Of a stretch of DNA of 64,000 nucleotides, positions 50,601 through 60,555 are shown one piece after another. The notes beneath the pieces are model-generated. The model saw only the letters and a program-made list of their open reading frames with translations, was not told the origin of the DNA and ran no database searches. The first letter of the stretch is position 1, and the number at the start of each line of letters is the position of its first letter. Source of the DNA: Pichia kudriavzevii (lineage: Eukaryota; Ascomycota; Pichiomycetes; Pichiales; Pichiaceae); assembly GCF_003054445.1 (NCBI RefSeq), contig NC_042507.1:1922001-1986000 (forward strand), written 5' to 3'. A program made the translations under genes and the position numbers.

Positions 50601-51087
50601 ACTAATTGCAAAATGCAAAACCTATAATGTTGATACAATTTATGATCTGATGGAACTTGAAGATAAAGATAGGGAAGATTTACTGAGTGAATTGAACCAA
50701 CAGGAAATCATTAAAGTTGCAGAATTTGTCAATAAGTATCCGAACTTAGAAGTGGCGTACAAAATAGAGGGTGATGTAGTTGCAGGTGAAAGTAAAACAA
50801 TTGAAATTGAAATCAGTAGAGATGAAGAAGTTGAAGATTTATCGATTGCATCTAATGCTTTTCCTAAAAAGAAGTTTGAGAGCTGGTGGATAGTTATGGG
50901 TAACCCTAAAACGAATGAATTATATTCAATCAAGAAACTTGCCATTACAAAAGAAAATCAGACTATAAAACTGAATTTTGCAATTCCGGAGGCGGGTGAA
51001 CACGATCTGTATATATGGTGTATATGTGACTCCTACCTTGAAGCAGATAAGCAAATAGAGATCAAGGGCCTGCAAGTGAAGGAATGA
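44617..51087 (+). CDS. BRR2: Brr2, U5 snRNP DExD/H-box RNA helicase
   Basis: Brr2 unwinds U4/U6 during spliceosome activation. The 2,156-residue protein (2,163 in S. cerevisiae) has an acidic N-terminal region, then two Ski2-like helicase cassettes, each followed by winged-helix, ratchet and Sec63 parts. Cassette 1 is complete: APTGAGKT at about residues 517-524, DEIH at about 629, SATLPNY, and QMLGRAGRPRYD (motif VI). Cassette 2 has a P-loop-like KGNGKTT at about 1366 but ADDIH instead of DEIH and a degenerate motif VI (DMIGLARRD), as expected for the catalytically inactive second cassette. No intron is seen. The ATG at 44617 follows a CACAT leader and aligns with the family start. Confidence 0.97.
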   Translation: MAEDLGKYSYEEISNKVLQVDRRLFDDGSNNARFEDTNPHSLKGVISSKDFGSNIKTNRAEDDKGKEELKNEIQTTLAAFEVSDRKNLKQKSKTSSTARSLESLLDAGSIEALNYTPTTESTMHTYDEIIAWSNEKLDSDLPDDVIISFTDIIIEILKNENSNSLEKKKQLETALKQKIDDDDFRLVYSLCGKLIDYKQVLDVPDKDNDELDIQLDSDDENAEDGIEVTDSENDDDGSISSDVNDEQRDDSIFINQETENPDDIVRLSLNDDQIPALSIDEVDKYWITKQLAKYQAQIDNYKHAEISKSIYRILEQLVEKRENLKSFMHRLLEIPDFEINDLYYLLVKNYKVIYYGIKLASTEDKAERDNIRALCSDLNFNKRTLSTVEADDQVLNREKRQKTLTEGKIASNYDNKYPRNLNLKNLVFTQGSKLMTVSKFKLPEGSFKRTKPSWEEINIPPPVKSQMGEDEVLVEISELPEWIQPVFPSTEISTLNRIQSKVFPVAFNSDDNLLMCAPTGAGKTNVAMLTVLRTLSNYRTTGGKFQLSRFKIVYIAPLKALVQEQVREFDRRLSKYGITVNELTGDSNLTKHQIESTQILVTTPEKWDVITRKNNDASYINLVKLVIIDEIHLLHDERGPVLESIVARTMKNIDESRENSVRFVGLSATLPNYKDVAQFLRVEPSGLFYFDASYRPCPLAQQFIGITEKKAFKKYEAMNEICYEKIVENISEGNQVIIFVHSRKETIKTAKWLVNRLVEEDKLSTLFKFSRGVREILRSEAENARNKGLKEVLLSGFGIHHAGMNRDDRQTAEDLFAEGHIKVLVSTATLAWGVNLPAHTVVIKGTSVYSPEKGTWVDLSPQDILQMLGRAGRPRYDTHGDGIIITSQDQVKYYLAVLNQQLPIESQMYAKLADSINAEIVAGSIRSLKDCIDWMGHTYLYVRMLHSREVYYVGPQYDNDPELVERRKDLGYSAFLLLAKNGLVKYNFERDMVIPTSLGRIASHYYISYENMQNFESQLKPTLTKIELFRIFATSEEFKYIPVRREEKLELQKLLEKAPIPVNEDVEDPLSKINILLQAYISGLRLDGFALMADMIFISQSAGRLFRALYDLSLDKKWSKLTRVLLSVCKMVENRMWPTSTPLRQFPNIPSTIVDSVERTLIPWKQYLSINDPQTATKSLGAERFGNLGWELLQKFPKVHIDYNLQPITASLVQIELLVTPNWKWDVQAHGYIETFVLLVDDCDGKRILYNDKFSVRKDYINQIHRVTFSVPVSENLEPNYFVSLISEKWIGCESRIPVMLTKMILPKKFPAPTPLINLDLIPVSELGIKEFTSVFSFDYFNKFQSQAFDSIYNSTDNVLFSCSKGNGKTTLALLAILNHWRNEGGRAVYLNPHQSVVDNLLKHWKKKLSKLAGGKIINKLTGDINIDLQILAQSHLVLATPSDFEIISRRWQQRKSLQSIELLIADDIHTIGSGKEGVSYELVISRFRYIATNLEKNIRFVLLGASIASYRDIMDWVSIPKTNVFVFDARERIYPVQVKFHYMDIHHNPSLFKCLIKPAYNHIANLTAIKDDSTCLAFVPQRSDVLDLAKEFLRKVRTDESNWLSGGEDEVQPYIDRVSDSTLKLCIRFGIGFYFEGMDTVEQTIVFSLFEAGILKVMITTKSSSCVCPSANSVIILGTKEYDAKEHGYYDYRINDILDMIGLARRDNSTDATAIVYTNSSKLEFYKRFITLSLPFESHLNNFINDVFISDISIIKNRQYALDWITYSLFYRRLQLNPSFYKLDDASEDGLSGYLSELVENSLSKLQEANLVELNLEDDKNSMEAEEEEEYEKEEITPTENGVISNYYNVDYATMEVFNNLNENMRLKKILEFLSLAAEFDSLPIRSGESNLLFKLYNGVPLKWTLDVDFESPKFKTFILLQAYFSGFHLNADLKKDLEYILPTANRLLNAIVDILSSHGHLNALVAMDLCQMISQGIWNTDNVLKQIPHFNDELIAKCKTYNVDTIYDLMELEDKDREDLLSELNQQEIIKVAEFVNKYPNLEVAYKIEGDVVAGESKTIEIEISRDEEVEDLSIASNAFPKKKFESWWIVMGNPKTNELYSIKKLAITKENQTIKLNFAIPEAGEHDLYIWCICDSYLEADKQIEIKGLQVKE

Positions 51088-51275
51088 TCAAAATTATGTA
51101 ACATATAACTAGCTGTAAATTAGGTTTCTTAATTATGTAATAACATCAATTTGGTATAAAGTTACAAAGGCGAGAAACTAGATCAAGAAAACTAGTTCAT
51201 GTAAAAATCTACATGTTTTTTTTTTGATGATCATTTTATTTATAATCTAGTCAAGGTCAAGCCTCTCACGTCACC

Positions 51276-53786
51276 ATGAAGTAAGTATATTACATGTGAT
51301 TCCTTATCATAACTGATTTTCCCTTGAGGAGAAAATACTAACCTCTACCTGAAATAATTGACAGATTTTTCATTGATGATCTACCTGTTATTTTTCCGTA
51401 TCCAAAGATATACCCTGAGCAATATGCTTACATGTGTGACATCAAGAAATCGTTAGATGCCGGCGGGAATTGTATATTGGAAATGCCCTCGGGAACAGGT
51501 AAGACTGTTTCTTTGTTATCAATTACGGTGGCCTACCAAATGCACTATCCAGAACATCGAAAGATCATTTATTGCTCACGTACGATGTCAGAGATTGAAA
51601 AGGCTTTGCTTGAATTGGAAAAACTCATGGACTATCGGTCCAAAGAGTTGGGTTATATTGAGAATTTTCGGGGCTTGGGTTTGACCAGTAGAAAGAATCT
51701 GTGTCTACATCCAACCATTAGTAAAGAGCGTAAAGGTATTGTCGTTGACGAGAAATGCAGAAGAATAACCAATGGTCAGTTGAAAGAAAAAGTGAACTCG
51801 GGAGAGGCAGACGTTGAAGATTTATGCTCATTTCACGAGAAAATGTATGACATTGATCCAACAAACTACGTACCCCCAGGAATTTATCCCTTTGAGAAGT
51901 TGATTGACTATTGTAAAACTGAGGGCACGTGCCCTTATTTTACAGTAAGACGTATGATGCAATATTGTAACATTATCATCTACTCATACCACTACCTTAT
52001 TGATCCTAAGATTGCAGAAAGAGTTTCAAAAGATTTGAGTGGTGATAGTATTGTTATCTTCGACGAAGCGCATAATATTGATAATGTTTGTATTGAGTCT
52101 TTGTCAATGGACATAACTGACGATGTATTGAAAAAGGCAACAAAAGCAGCAGAGAGCTTAAACAAGAAAGTTGAAGAAGTTAAAAAGGTTGATAGTCAAA
52201 AGTTACAAGACGAGTATGAGAAGTTAGTAGAGGGATTGAGGGAATCTAATATTGTCAATCCGGGTGAGGAAACATTTGTTGCCAATCCGGTTTTGTCTTC
52301 AGATGTGCTGGATGAAGCTATTCCCGGTAGTATTAGAAGAGCAGAGCATTTTATATCGTTTATGAAAAGACTAATTGAATATTTGAAGACCAGAATGAAA
52401 GTTTTGCATGTTATTGCTGAAACGCCCACATCTTTTCTACAACACTTAAAACAATTGACTTTCATTGATAGGAAACCGTTAAGATTCTGTTCTGAGAGGC
52501 TATCATTATTGGTGAGAACTTTAGAGGTTTCAGACGTTGAAGATTACATGGCGTTGAAGGACATTGCGACCTTTGCATCTCTTGTTTCTACATATGAAAA
52601 TGGCTTTACGCTTATTTTGGAACCTTTTGAAACCGAAAATGCTACGGTTCCCAATCCCATTCTTAGGCTATCGTGTTTGGACGCCTCCATTGCTATAAAG
52701 CCTGTGTTTGAGAGATTTTCAAGTGTTATAATTACGTCAGGTACCATTTCTCCTTTAGATATGTATCCCAAAATGTTGAATTTTGAGACTGTCATCCAAG
52801 AATCTTACAGCATGACATTGGATCGTAGGTCTTTCTTACCAATGATTGTTTCCAAGGGAAGTGACCAAGTTGCCATTTCATCAAGATTTGAGATTAGAAA
52901 CGATCCCAGCGTTGTGAGAAACTATGGAACTTTGGTGATTGAGTTCTCAAAGACGACTCCAGATGGATTGGTTGTTTTCTTTCCCTCGTATTTGTATATG
53001 GAAAGTATCATCTCACAATGGCAAACCATGGGTATTTTAGATGAAGTGTGGAAGTATAAATTAATTTTAGTTGAAACGCCAGATGCACAGGAAACCTCAT
53101 TGGCACTAGAGACATACAGAAAAGCATGTTCTAACGGACGAGGGGCAGTTTTGTTTTCAGTTGCTAGAGGAAAAGTCAGTGAAGGAATTGATTTTGACCA
53201 TCACTATGGGCGTACTGTTTTAATGATTGGGATTCCATTTCAGTACACTGAATCACGTATTTTGAAGGCCAGATTGGAGTTTTTGAGGGATAACTATCAA
53301 ATCAGGGAGAATGATTTCCTATCTTTCGATGCAATGAGACATGCGGCGCAGTGTTTAGGGCGTGTCTTAAGAGGTAAGGACGATTACGGTGTCATGGTCT
53401 TGGCAGATCGTCGATTCTCTAGAAGGAAAGGACAGTTACCTAAATGGATAGCGCAAGCGTTATTGGATGCAGACACTAACCTGTCGACAGATATGGCAGT
53501 TGCCAGTGCCAAGAAGTTCCTACGTACAAGTGCACAACCAATTGATCCCCTAGACCAAGAGAGTGGTGTCTCCGTTTGGACATATGAGCAACTGTTGCAA
53601 CACCAAAAGAAGCAACAGGGAAAGCTGGGCTACGAAGAGGAGAACGAAAATGGAATGGATATTGACAATGACAATGACAATGACAGTAACCCTGGCAACA
53701 ACGTTGACGTTGATGTTGCCATGGAGGATGCCAACTATAATGGTAATGCGGCTGATGTTGACATGAAACGAGTCACTGTACAATGA
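51276..53786 (+). CDS. RAD3: Rad3, TFIIH 5'-3' DNA helicase (XPD), spliced
   Basis: Rad3/XPD is the Fe-S helicase of TFIIH in nucleotide excision repair and transcription. The gene is join(51276..51280,51365..53786), 808 residues (778 in S. cerevisiae). Exon 1 is only ATGAA; splicing restores MKFFIDDLPVIFPYPKIYPE, which matches the yeast N-terminus. Motifs: EMPSGTGKT (Walker A), an Fe-S cluster region with Cys in LCLHP, EKCRR, DLCSFH and TCPY, DEAH at FDEAHNIDN, and motifs V/VI in GKVSEGIDF and QCLGRVLRG. The C-terminal tail is unusually long and acidic, with DND/DVD repeats (nt about 53650-53760). The ATG at 51432 is internal and not the start. The gene is co-oriented with BRR2 and ERG10. 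Confidence 0.97.
51281..51364 (+). other. RAD3 intron (84 nt) after codon 1
   Basis: GTAAGT at 51281, a perfect TACTAAC branch point at 51336-51342 and a TTGACAG 3' splice site ending at 51364. Removal joins ATGAA to ATTTTTC, giving MKFFIDD, the conserved Rad3 N-terminus. Confidence 0.95.
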
Positions 53787-55316
<1,530 letters not shown>

Positions 55317-57148
55317 CCATTTAACTAGTTTATAGATTATGTATTTGCTCTACTTACTTAAAAGTATGTTACTCTCCCCTTCCGACAAACTCTAATAGGG
55401 TCCCATCGGGACCAGTTAATTCGTAGCTTGATTATAATGTTTAGTCAGCTCCCCCCCAACAAGATACAAAACAGCAATTGGAAACCATATGATCAAAAAT
55501 ACCGCTACTTTCACCTTCTACTATGCTGTTGTCCCCAAACACAGTAAAAACTTTCATCTCATGCAAAAAGTAAAACTTTTTCCAACGGTTACGCCAACAA
55601 CCGCCCCACGGGAAACACACATTACCCAGCGAGATGCAGTCCTCCTCGCCCCCACACGGACCGGGCGCTTTGCTGTATCACTACCCTAAAGCGGTACTCC
55701 GGCTCTTTGCTGCATGCGCAACACTGGATTCCTCGCAGTGTGCAACAGGCGACCGCACGGGTCGAAACGGACACCTCTGCTGTATGTGCTTCCCATGGTG
55801 CGAGACCTAGTCTTGGCCGCTCCGCCACGCCATTACAGCGGAGAAAGAATGAAAGAAATTGTACTCTGTTGAGAATGCATCACGTGATGGGCAAGGCCAA
55901 AATATGTCTATCCAAAGACTTTTAATTGGTTACAGTCACTGTTCCGGGATGTAGTATACATGCCAATAAGAGTGGAGCAAATATAATAGACTGCTGTTCA
56001 CCAAACTACGTTTAAAGCAGTTTATCAAGTAAAAAATCCATTCTCTCAAGAAACATTTTTCCTTGCTAGGAATTCCTACTCAGATTTGCCCAAATTGTTT
56101 ACGTAATTACAAAAATATACTTTCTCTGTGTGGCCAATGGGTTTCTAGCTGAAAGTCCATGCAGAGAACTCGACCAGCCAAACAACAGCACCTGTATGTC
56201 TGTGCTAACAATCCTTATTGTATCTTGTAAATGTTTCACACTTAAGTTCATCCCACCTTCTCTGAATTATGACAGGTTTGAATATATGTCAAACAAATTT
56301 GGAAAAAAAAAATAGTTACTTCCAGAACTCGGTTACCCTATATTTTGTCATTGGCTGGCAACGCCATATGAACAAGTGGTGGGATGTCACGATTACATTG
56401 AACGTCTCCTATCTAATCTATAGCCTGTCTTTCAGATCAAATATATATTCATATTTGTGTCTATATAGTATAAGCTTGAGGATAATTCAACCGAGTCGAT
56501 CTAATGGTGTTTCACATTCTCTTTGTATTGAGAGGACTCACTACCACAATTCACACATCAGCATACAAAAAAAAAAAAGAAAGGCCCTACCTTTTTTTTT
56601 GCTGCTGATCAAGGAGAAAATACAAGTCCAATATTAATTGAACCAATAACAAACTAAATTCTCACAGAAACATTGGATCCTCCCTCATCTTAAGAGCCTT
56701 TCAATGCCGTCCGATAGTGGTAGATACATCTCATTGGTTCTTTTCACCGATATAAGTCTGTTCTAATACTGGTGCAACTAAGGTGACCATACGCAACAAT
56801 GGTGACAATAGTTTTCACTTACAGTATCGCAGTAACAAGTGACCACCTGTGTCGACAGGATGTTTGGTGAATGTATTTTCTCTTAGAAAATATGCCGTTG
56901 ATAGAGGCATACGCTTACAACAAGTCAAACAGCAAGTTGAAAATCTCCACTAATTAGCCAAGCTATTCTTGACGCGTTATAATGTTTCTAAAGGACACCG
57001 ATGGAGAGTAGCAATACCAAACTGGATTTTTCTCATTGCAGCCTGCTCAACGTGGTAGTGCTCCTTGAGACTTACGCTGCTGGAATAAAGTCAACTAGGA
57101 GACGAAAATTGAGTTATCGACACTAACTTAGAACAATCAGAGAAAAAA

Positions 57149-57302
57149 ATACTCGGGGTATAACCACTCAATACTCGGGGTATAACCACTCAATACTCGG
57201 GGTATAACCACTCAATACTCGGGGTATAACCACTCAATACTCGGGGTATAACCGCTCAATACTCGGGGTATTACCACTCAATACCCGGGGTATAACCGTT
57301 CA
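57149..57302 (+). repeat. Seven tandem 22-bp units
   Basis: The unit starts ATACTCGGGG and ends TAACCACTCA. Units 1-4 (57149-57236) are identical. Unit 5 has one change (CCGCTCA), unit 6 one (TATTACC), and unit 7 a few (ATACCCGGGG, CCGTTCA). A degenerate eighth (ATATACGAGCCC) may follow. There are no spacers, so this is not a CRISPR-like array. It lies about 310 bp upstream of the ATG of the coiled-coil gene. Confidence 0.97.
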
Positions 57303-57430
57303 ATATACGAGCCCTAACGGCTGTGTTGCCAACGGAGAGTTGTTCCATGTTTTATGCTGCAATGCTTTGCTCCTCTCCTATATTAGCTTAGAAACGATAT
57401 GTTACATATTGTGGAGATGCACAAACACAA

Positions 57431-57486
57431 ACGCGTCTCCAAAAACGGAAACATGCCTTCCATTTTTAATTTGTTTTTCTACGCGT
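57431..57486 (+). promoter_or_regulatory. Two MCB (ACGCGT) boxes
   Basis: ACGCGT occurs at 57431-57436 and 57481-57486, exactly 50 bp apart and 182 and 132 bp before the preferred ATG. MCB boxes bind Mbp1-Swi6 (MBF) in yeasts and give G1/S expression; here that is inferred. A third copy is at 56972-56977. Confidence 0.5.
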
Positions 57487-57612
57487 AACCGTGGAAATGG
57501 TGAATATCGAAGAATGGAGAATATAGAGGTGAAATTAAAGTTAAAACTCTCCTTATTATTTTCTAGGGAACGTACCTGTATAAAGTTATCGCTCTCACTT
57601 TGGGAAGCAACC

Positions 57613-59562
57613 ATGGAATTGTATTCAGCTAACGACACATCTATATCTCGTGCCGGTTTGAGGCAGACAGACATTACAACCCAACTGGAAAGCCAGAAAA
57701 AATTCAGAGCCAAGACTCAAAGTGTGATGTTTAACGCTGCAATGATGAAGAGTAAACGCTCATTACACGACGAGTCTATGTCGGTATACAGCGGAAGGTC
57801 TGGAAATACAGAGAATATGATTAACCAGCAGCTATATCATCAGCAGCAATATCCTGTGCAGGATCAATGCTCACAACAGCAACCACAGAATCTTCCGATA
57901 GGGCAATATCCAGCAGGGCAGTACCCACCGAGACAATTTCCACCAGGACCGTACCAGTCAGGTCAATTGCCACCGGGACAGTATCCGCCAGGACAATTAC
58001 CCATGGGACAATATCCACTAAAACAATATCCAGCGGGACAATACCCCCAGCAATACCCAGTAACACAAAACCAACCAATTCCATTACCTAAGCAGAGAAC
58101 AGATAAAAAAGAATTCCGGGAATCGTATATGTATTTGAACCAATATAGCACTGATCAATCCCAACAGCCCCAACAACAAAACCTAGGTAGAATAAGTGCA
58201 TCATCACAAGGTTCCCCTGTTCAATCGTTACAGAGAAGATTTTCCTCTCAAAATGGAGGGATAATAGGGTCTCCAATGTCCATGACAACCGAAGAAATTG
58301 CGAGGAAAATGTCTTTGAATGCGTTGATGGGTGTCAGATCAAACGATCAATTTGGTACTGCAGATAGTACAACCCTGTCACCCGTCATCAACTACATGAA
58401 TAGAATAGACAGTGGATCTCATGAGAATTCCAATAGTGACTGGGAATCTATTTATGACGAGAGTTCCATCCGGCAAAGAAATCCAACTCCTGAAATGACC
58501 AAAGCTATTGATCGTTTACAAGCTGAAAACAGAAGTCTAAAGAAACGATTAAAGGATATTGAACTAGGACGTGACGCCAGCTCAATTGTTGCTATTGACG
58601 AGAAATACTCGAAATTGGTGGAGGAATATGATACTTTAGTGGATAATTACTTGATACTTGAGACTGAAAATAAAAAACTGGCAACCGAAAATGACTCCTT
58701 TAATAAAACTCTAAGCAAAGTAGAGAATTCAACCAACTTGAAAGATAAACAAATTAAAAACTACGACGAAGCACTGAAGAAAATAATCGAAAAACTAGGA
58801 GACATAGTACCGAGTCAATCGGATATTGAATTACTTCTCGATGAATTGGATGGTGACCTAAAGGAGAAATATAAAGTCTATTTGAAAAAACCGACACATT
58901 CTGATGATAAAGAAGGCGAAGTGGTGAGCGAATCACGGAAAGTTAGCACCAACGTCTCATTGGAAGACCATGTCAATATTAGTACACTAACAGATGCCGA
59001 AATAATACATATGTTGAGTGATGATGTTAAAACTTTGAGACTATCTCTATCTAAAACAAACACGCAATTGAAGGAGATCACCAAGGTTTATAATACCAAG
59101 GTTCAAGAGGAAAGAAAAACCATTATTGTATCTTCCATGCAAAAAATGTTACATAATGAGTTTTTACGAGAAAATCCTGGCAGAAAAACTGGTTTACAGA
59201 ATTTCAGGATTATCCAAATCTGCCCGGATAGTGGTATTGACCGTCGTAACAAAGAGTATTCTCCGGTCTCTCAATTAGCCAACTTTTCATCGCCTTCAAC
59301 CTCCGAGAGTCCTCCAATGTCTGCTGCATCTAAAAATTCAATGATTTCAGAATCAAATTCTCAAAGAAAGCTGAACGACTCTGATTACTCAAATACGGAG
59401 AATGAAAGTGAGGGAGAATTCCACGATAGCAACGATCTAGTTCCTTCTGATGAACTTGACTTTTTTTCTTCCAGCACTGGGAAGAAAAAAAATGCACCTG
59501 CAATCAGCTCACTTCAGGCAACAAGCTCACCAATCGATTTACAGTTTGAGAAATTTAACTAA
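57613..59562 (+). CDS. Unidentified coiled-coil protein with GQYPPGQ repeats
   Basis: I do not recognise this protein. From the ATG at 57613 it has 649 residues. Residues about 70-160 are Gln/Pro/Tyr-rich with roughly ten imperfect five-residue repeats (GQYPA, GQYPP, RQFPP, GQLPP). Next comes a Ser-rich segment (SSQGSPVQSLQRRFSSQ). A coiled coil is evident from about residue 290 (TKAIDRLQAENRSLKKRLKD) in several blocks to about 500, and a disordered Ser/Glu-rich tail follows. There are no membrane segments. Paired MCB boxes upstream suggest cell-cycle expression. The composition would suit a cortical or spindle scaffold, but that is a guess. An in-frame ATG at 57340 would add 91 Cys/Leu-rich residues unlike the rest. 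Confidence 0.8.
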   Translation: MELYSANDTSISRAGLRQTDITTQLESQKKFRAKTQSVMFNAAMMKSKRSLHDESMSVYSGRSGNTENMINQQLYHQQQYPVQDQCSQQQPQNLPIGQYPAGQYPPRQFPPGPYQSGQLPPGQYPPGQLPMGQYPLKQYPAGQYPQQYPVTQNQPIPLPKQRTDKKEFRESYMYLNQYSTDQSQQPQQQNLGRISASSQGSPVQSLQRRFSSQNGGIIGSPMSMTTEEIARKMSLNALMGVRSNDQFGTADSTTLSPVINYMNRIDSGSHENSNSDWESIYDESSIRQRNPTPEMTKAIDRLQAENRSLKKRLKDIELGRDASSIVAIDEKYSKLVEEYDTLVDNYLILETENKKLATENDSFNKTLSKVENSTNLKDKQIKNYDEALKKIIEKLGDIVPSQSDIELLLDELDGDLKEKYKVYLKKPTHSDDKEGEVVSESRKVSTNVSLEDHVNISTLTDAEIIHMLSDDVKTLRLSLSKTNTQLKEITKVYNTKVQEERKTIIVSSMQKMLHNEFLRENPGRKTGLQNFRIIQICPDSGIDRRNKEYSPVSQLANFSSPSTSESPPMSAASKNSMISESNSQRKLNDSDYSNTENESEGEFHDSNDLVPSDELDFFSSSTGKKKNAPAISSLQATSSPIDLQFEKFN

Positions 59563-59678
59563 TTGTAAAGCATTTTGATACCTTCTATACTCTACAACTT
59601 TGTAAATTTATTTTCTTTTATTCCATTGGGCGTTTATAATCATTATAAAGTGTTCAATAATAAAGCGCAACACTAAAC

Positions 59679-60107
59679 TTATCTAGTTTCCTTTTCGACT
59701 TTTTCTGCAGTGTCATTTACCGCTCCTTTTGTACCTTCCTTGAGCTCATAGCCCTTGTCCTTTGCAGCTTCCTTGTGTTGGTAAGCTGCATCCTTTAACT
59801 CCTCTTTTTGTTGGTAAGCCGCATCCTTCAAGTCTTTGGTTTTCTCAGAGGCCGCATCCTTTATATCTTGCGCTTTGTCCTTCACACTGTTCTTGACCTT
59901 GTCAACATCTACATCTGCGTCATGCAACTCTTCATTGACAGCAGCAGTGGCTTGATTGAATTTCTCCTTACCCTTTTGGATTGTTTCGTCTAGCTTGTCC
60001 CCAAATTGCTTAGCTTTGTCTCCAATTGTGGAGTAATACCTTGGCTGAACAGCTAACCTTGCATACGGTTGTCTAATGGTAAATCTAAAGGTTCTTTGTA
60101 ACATCAT
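59679..60107 (-). CDS. Mitochondrial LEA-like (group 3) hydrophilic protein
   Basis: A 142-residue protein. Residues 1-26 form a basic, acid-free presequence (MMLQRTFRFTIRQPYARLAV), typical of mitochondrial import. The rest is extremely hydrophilic (Lys/Glu/Asp/Ala), with consecutive 11-residue repeats at 81-91, 92-102, 103-113, 114-124 and 125-135 of the type (D/E)LKDAAYQxKE. This is the hallmark of LEA group 3 (LEA_4) proteins, which are disordered in water and fold as amphipathic helices on drying, protecting membranes and proteins. A TATTTATA block at 60203-60210 gives a minus-strand TATA-type box. It converges with the coiled-coil gene. No standard gene name is assigned. Confidence 0.8.
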   Translation of the reverse strand: MMLQRTFRFTIRQPYARLAVQPRYYSTIGDKAKQFGDKLDETIQKGKEKFNQATAAVNEELHDADVDVDKVKNSVKDKAQDIKDAASEKTKDLKDAAYQQKEELKDAAYQHKEAAKDKGYELKEGTKGAVNDTAEKVEKETR

Positions 60108-60555
60108 ATCTGTACTTGTTTCCTTCTACAAGGTTTAAAAAAAAATATTCTCCAGCTGCCTAAATCTAAGGTAGCAGAAGTTAGGAGAGTAATTACAGGT
60201 TCTATTTATAAGGGAATCTTCAGCAAAAGTACCTCAACCCAGCCCATGCAACATGCCCTATTCCTCCTGTACCTATCCCTCAACTAGCTTTTGACCGTGG
60301 GGACGTGTATCATATTGAAACGGGAAAATACTGGATAGGAAAGTATGGGAACTTTTTCGGTTTTGTTAGCGAAAGATATTCGAACCCCACAAACACAGAC
60401 AAATTTTCATGTTCAATGGTGTATTTACCCAAGTTGGGGTCTTTGGAGATTAAAAAATGAAAGGTGCCGCTGGACATACTGTTCACCACGATTGAACACA
60501 CCCAACTACCACCATTAGATTTCTGAAATCCTTCTTTACTAGCTGGAGACTTAAA
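60108..60555. other. Divergent promoter, LEA-like / mannosyltransferase
   Basis: 448-bp spacer. A TATTTATA box (60203-60210) serves the minus-strand gene. No tandem repeats were seen; a short TTCGAACCCC sequence near 60378 lacks any tRNA fold around it. Confidence 0.5.

Larger units (their letters stand above)
55317..57612. other. 2.3-kb spacer ERG10 to coiled-coil gene
   Basis: No intact gene is seen. Contents in order: a GC-rich block at about 55590-55860, a 12-bp palindrome CATCACGTGATG at 55878-55889, AT-rich DNA with A-runs (56300-56600), an ACGCGT at 56972-56977, a 22-bp tandem array (57149-57302), and two more ACGCGT boxes (57431-57436 and 57481-57486). The frame of the downstream gene is open back to 57340, but the strong AACCATGG context at 57613 is preferred. 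Confidence 0.55.

Noticed and set aside
57149-57302. CRISPR-like array
   Set aside because: The 22-bp units are directly contiguous with no spacers, and the host is a eukaryote.
57149-57302. Interstitial telomere repeat
   Set aside because: The unit lacks the GGTGT-type core usual in budding-yeast telomeres; kept only as something to compare with the species' own telomere sequence.
60360-60400. tRNA B-box-like TTCGAACCCC
   Set aside because: No A-box, acceptor stem or matching T-stem on either strand.
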